Positions 13,186 through 15,726 of a stretch of DNA of 15,726 bases are shown piece by piece (position 1 is the first letter of the stretch; every line of letters begins with the position of its first letter). Where the stretch lies: the NCBI GenBank assembly GCA_903929895.1, contig CAIYWM010000429.1, forward strand, positions 1 to 15,726, written 5' to 3'. This stretch comes from an uncultured Alphaproteobacteria bacterium. GTDB taxonomy: Bacteria; Pseudomonadota; Alphaproteobacteria; Reyranellales; Reyranellaceae. A program made the translations under genes and the position numbers. The notes under the pieces are model-generated. The model was not told the DNA's origin. It worked only from the letters and a program-made list of their open reading frames with translations, and did no database searches.

Positions 13186-14740
13186 GGCCGGGCTGGCGGC
13201 GCATCACGTAGCGCAGCTCGGAAATCCTCACGACGCCGAGCGCAGCACCCAGCAGCGCATAGGCGGCGATCCCGATCAGGCAGATGCCGGCCAGCGCCAG
13301 GCCGCCCTCGATGTCGGCGCGCGACAGTGGCTTCGCCAGCCAGTGCAGACCCAACCAAAGGGCCAACCCCATGCCGGCGCTGGCGCCGACGATCCGGACG
13401 CCGCGCGTGATCAGTCGGCCATCCGGTATCCATTGCGCGCGCCGGCGCAGGACGGCGGCCAGCAGCGCCGCGTTCAGCCAGCCTGACAGGGAGGAGGCGA
13501 GCGCGATACCGACCAGCTCCAGCGATGTGCCGAACAGGAAATAGACGTTCAGCAGCACGTTGGCAGTGATCGCCGCGAGCGCGATGTAGAGCGGCGTGCG
13601 GGTATCCTCGCGGGCGAAGAAGCCGGGCGCCAGCGCCTTGACCAGCACGAAAGCCGGGAGACCGACGGCAAAGGCGGCCAATGCGCTCGCCGTGCGCAGC
13701 GTGTCGTCGGGCAGGAACCGGCCGCGCTCGAACAGCACGCGGATGATCGGATCGGCCAGCAGCCAGAGGGCCACCGCGGCCGGCAGGCTGAACAGCAGGC
13801 CGAATTCGAGGGCGCGGTTCTGGTTGGTCATGGCCGACTGCGTGTTGCCGGCGCGCAGCTCGCGGGCGAGCAGCGGCAGCAGTGCCGTGCCGATGGCGAT
13901 GCCAACGACCCCGAGCGGCAGCTGGGCGATGCGGTCGGCATAGTAGAGCGCGGAGATCGTGCCCACGGGGAGCAGCGAGGCCCAGACGACGTCGAGCACG
14001 ACGCTGATCTGCTGCGCCCCACCGCCGATCGCGACCGGCGTCGCGAGCTTCACCAGCCGCGCCACCCGCGGCGTGAACCGCGGCCGCACCAGTGCCATGC
14101 CGACCTCCTCGCGCCCGCAGGCGACCAGCAGCCAGACCCACTGCAGCACGCCCGCGATCGCCACGCCGATCGAGGCGGCATAGCCCGCGTTGGGAAGCAG
14201 CGGCGTCAGCCCCAGCACGGCGGCGATCAGCGTGAGGTTGAGGAGCACCGGCGTCGCGGCGACATGGGCGAAGCGGTCGATGCCGTTCAGCACGCCGCCG
14301 TAGAGCGAGGTCAGCGAGATGAACAGCAGGTAGGGAAAGGAGATGCGCCCGAACTCGACCGCCATGGCAAAGGTCGGCGGATCGTCGCGCATGCCGGGCG
14401 CGAGCAGGGCCATCACCCAGGGCATCGCGAGGATCAGCAGCGCGGTGAAGGGAATCAGCACCAGCAGCAGCGCGGCCTGGGCCTGGCGCGCGAAGGCCAT
14501 CGCCTCCTCGCGGCCGCCGCCCGTCAGTTCGCGCGCGAACAGCGGCACAAAGGCTGCCGAGAAGGCGCCCTCGGCGAACAGGCGGCGGAAGAAGTTGGGC
14601 AGCTTGAAGGCGACGAAGAAGGCGTCCGCCACGGCGCCGGAGCCCAGCACCGCCGACAGCACGATGTCGCGCACGAATCCCACGATGCGGCTCAGCAGCG
14701 TGAACCCGCCGACCGTCGCGATCGCCCGGGCGAGACTCAT
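13154..14740 (-). CDS. murJ: Lipid II flippase MurJ
   Basis: The protein has 528 residues and many hydrophobic segments, consistent with the 14-helix MOP-superfamily fold. MurJ moves lipid II across the inner membrane for peptidoglycan synthesis. The residues known to be essential in E. coli are present at identical positions near the N-terminus: Arg18, Arg24, Asp39 and Arg52, within SRIVGFVRD and VADAFFVAFKLPNFFRRL. FAEGAFSAAFVPLF and RFTPRVARLVKLATPVAIGGG are also typical. Start: ATG at 14738-14740. A 10-bp hairpin lies in the leader (14758-14782). In many alphaproteobacteria glnD precedes and trpS follows; here the upstream neighbour is a monooxygenase gene and trpS lies 4.4 kb further on. 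The 3' end overlaps the convergent deacylase gene. Confidence 0.97.
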   Translation of the reverse strand: MSLARAIATVGGFTLLSRIVGFVRDIVLSAVLGSGAVADAFFVAFKLPNFFRRLFAEGAFSAAFVPLFARELTGGGREEAMAFARQAQAALLLVLIPFTALLILAMPWVMALLAPGMRDDPPTFAMAVEFGRISFPYLLFISLTSLYGGVLNGIDRFAHVAATPVLLNLTLIAAVLGLTPLLPNAGYAASIGVAIAGVLQWVWLLVACGREEVGMALVRPRFTPRVARLVKLATPVAIGGGAQQISVVLDVVWASLLPVGTISALYYADRIAQLPLGVVGIAIGTALLPLLARELRAGNTQSAMTNQNRALEFGLLFSLPAAVALWLLADPIIRVLFERGRFLPDDTLRTASALAAFAVGLPAFVLVKALAPGFFAREDTRTPLYIALAAITANVLLNVYFLFGTSLELVGIALASSLSGWLNAALLAAVLRRRAQWIPDGRLITRGVRIVGASAGMGLALWLGLHWLAKPLSRADIEGGLALAGICLIGIAAYALLGAALGVVRISELRYVMRRQPGLKSADPGEQP

Positions 14741-14757
14741 GCCTTTATCTTCTGTCT

Positions 14758-14782
14758 CCTCTCCCCCGAGAGGGGGGAGAGG
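14758..14782. repeat. CCTCTCCCCC / GGGGGAGAGG palindrome in the murJ leader
   Basis: Perfect 10-bp arms (14758-14767 / 14773-14782) surround GAGAG. It starts 17 bases upstream of the murJ ATG. The style (a pyrimidine arm then a purine arm of CT/GA-rich sequence) is like the inner hairpin of the element at 10837-10864, and similar hairpins are frequent in intergenic regions of high-G+C alphaproteobacteria. It could affect murJ translation or end transcription coming from upstream. Confidence 0.7.
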
Positions 14783-14886
14783 AATAAAAAGGCTGATCTG
14801 AAGGCCATAATTCTGTCATCGCCCTCTGGCATAAACTTCCTCGGTGGTGCCGGCGATGTGATGGCCGGACTAAAACGCCACCACGG

Positions 14887-14910
14887 CCGGTCCCGAGAGG
14901 GGCCGGTTTT
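14887..14910 (+). terminator. Terminator-like hairpin, best formed on the plus strand
   Basis: CCGGTCCC (14887-14894) / GGGGCCGG (14899-14906) with loop GAGA is an 8-bp stem with one G-T pair, followed by TTTT then CGTTT. Both flanking genes read the other way: the monooxygenase stop is at 14923, so on its strand the stem follows the stop by 16 bases, with a T-run only 12 bases later. It may serve as the monooxygenase terminator, or end an unannotated plus-strand RNA. Confidence 0.5.
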
Positions 14911-14922
14911 CGTTTGGGCGTA

Positions 14923-15726
14923 TCACTTCGAGGCGGCGGCGAGCTTCAGCAGCGTCTCGCGGTCCTGGGTGACGAGTTTCTTGTAGTCGCCGACGATCTT
15001 CTCGAGTTCGTCCGACGGCAGCACCTCTTCGAGATCGGTGAAGCCCTGCGGCGCGCGCTGTTCGACGATGTCGAGCATCACGTCGATTCCCTTGCGCCGG
15101 TTGCTCTCGACGATGCGCGCGGTCGGCGGCAGGCGCCGCTCCTCATATCGACGCAGCGCGACCTCGGGATCGTCACCGACGGCCAGCTCCTGCGTGATCG
15201 CCTCGCCATCGAGGATCGCCTGCGAGGCGCCGTTCGAGCCGATCGGATACATGGGATGGGCCGCATCGCCCAGCAGCGTGATGCGGCCATGGCTCCAGCG
15301 CGGCAGCGGATCGCGATCGACCATGGGGAATTCCAGGATCGTATGCGCGTTGCGGATGACGTCCGGCACGTCCAGCCAGCCGAAGTTCCAGTCGGCGAAG
15401 CGCGGCAGGAAATCCTCCAGCCGGCCCGGCTTGTTCCAGTCTTCGCGCGAGGGCAGCGCACCGTCGCCCATGTGGAGATCGCAGATCCAGTTGATCAGCG
15501 CTTCGCCGCGTTCGGCGTGGGCGCGGCTGATCGGATAGCAGACGAATTTCTGATTGTGATGGCCGGCCTGCACCATGGTGTTGCCGCCGAGATAGGGCTT
15601 GCCCACGGTGACGCCGCGCCACATCAGGATGCCCTGCCACTTGGGCGGACCCTCGTTCGGATAGTAGCGCGCGCGGACCGCCGAGTGGATGCCGTCGGCC
15701 GCGATCAGAAGGTCGGCCGTGGCTTC
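14923..15726 (-). CDS. FAD-dependent monooxygenase, PhzS-like (C-terminal part)
   Basis: The open frame runs off the window end; the last 267 residues are visible and the N-terminal FAD-binding GxGxxG is not. The fragment begins with the DG motif region, ADLLIAADGIHSAVRAR, which contacts FAD and NAD(P)H. It continues with WRGVT, KFVCYPIS and the GD motif LLGDAAHPMYPIGSNGASQ (about 150-168), which binds the FAD ribityl chain. These are hallmarks of group A flavoprotein aromatic hydroxylases. MYPIGSNGASQAILD and the WRGVT block are closest, from memory, to PhzS-type flavin-dependent oxidoreductases, which hydroxylate phenazines. No phenazine genes are present, so the substrate is unknown. It is upstream of murJ on the same strand with a 182-base gap. 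Confidence 0.9.
   Translation of the reverse strand, partial: EATADLLIAADGIHSAVRARYYPNEGPPKWQGILMWRGVTVGKPYLGGNTMVQAGHHNQKFVCYPISRAHAERGEALINWICDLHMGDGALPSREDWNKPGRLEDFLPRFADWNFGWLDVPDVIRNAHTILEFPMVDRDPLPRWSHGRITLLGDAAHPMYPIGSNGASQAILDGEAITQELAVGDDPEVALRRYEERRLPPTARIVESNRRKGIDVMLDIVEQRAPQGFTDLEEVLPSDELEKIVGDYKKLVTQDRETLLKLAAASK

Noticed and set aside
14828..14845. TGGCATAAACTTCC as a sigma-54 promoter
   Set aside because: The -24 is partial and no GC occurs 10 bases after GG.

Overview
The window is high-G+C bacterial DNA from an alphaproteobacterium, most likely Rhodospirillales-like. The evidence is a GltD N-terminus resembling that of Azospirillum, a short RNase D without HRDC domains next to rpoN, a bacterial NDUFA9-type protein, an Hsp20-DUF1150 gene pair and an alphaproteobacterial heparinase II/III-like protein. 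It is mostly chromosomal core sequence. I see no transposase, integrase, phage gene, toxin-antitoxin pair, defence cassette or CRISPR array, and no obvious new multi-gene system. The most interesting content is regulatory.

Layout. Bases 1-319 hold the first codons of gltD (minus strand) and an A+T-richer upstream region with a promoter and several small palindromes. Next come an NDUFA9-like NAD(P)-binding protein (minus), tRNA-Leu(CAG) (plus), a small two-helix membrane protein (minus) and an A+T-richer 280-base gap. The block 2114-4959 (plus) is rnd, rpoN, ptsN. Between rnd and rpoN one short sequence reads both as a rho-independent terminator and as a full-consensus sigma-54 promoter. The lptC/lptA/lptB and hpf genes that commonly share this neighbourhood are absent. 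Bases 4994-5807 (minus) form a heat-shock unit: sigma-32-type promoter, a leader resembling a ROSE RNA thermometer, hsp20 and a DUF1150 gene. A heparinase II/III-like gene (plus) follows and converges on trpS (minus).

From 8744 to 13153, three genes lie between trpS and murJ, which are neighbours in many alphaproteobacteria: a Tat-exported peptide-type ABC substrate-binding protein (plus), an MFS anion symporter-like transporter (minus) and an AstE/aspartoacylase-type zinc deacylase (plus). The last two diverge from a 55-base gap and may form an uptake-plus-deacylation module. A 78-base branched palindrome separates the binding protein from the transporter. murJ (minus) overlaps the deacylase tail to tail by 32 bases. 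The window ends inside a PhzS-like FAD monooxygenase (minus).

Links between genes: sigma-54 (RpoN), EIIA-Ntr (PtsN) and glutamate synthase (GltD) all belong to nitrogen control or assimilation, although gltD is separated from the other two. The remaining genes are housekeeping functions or accessory metabolism.
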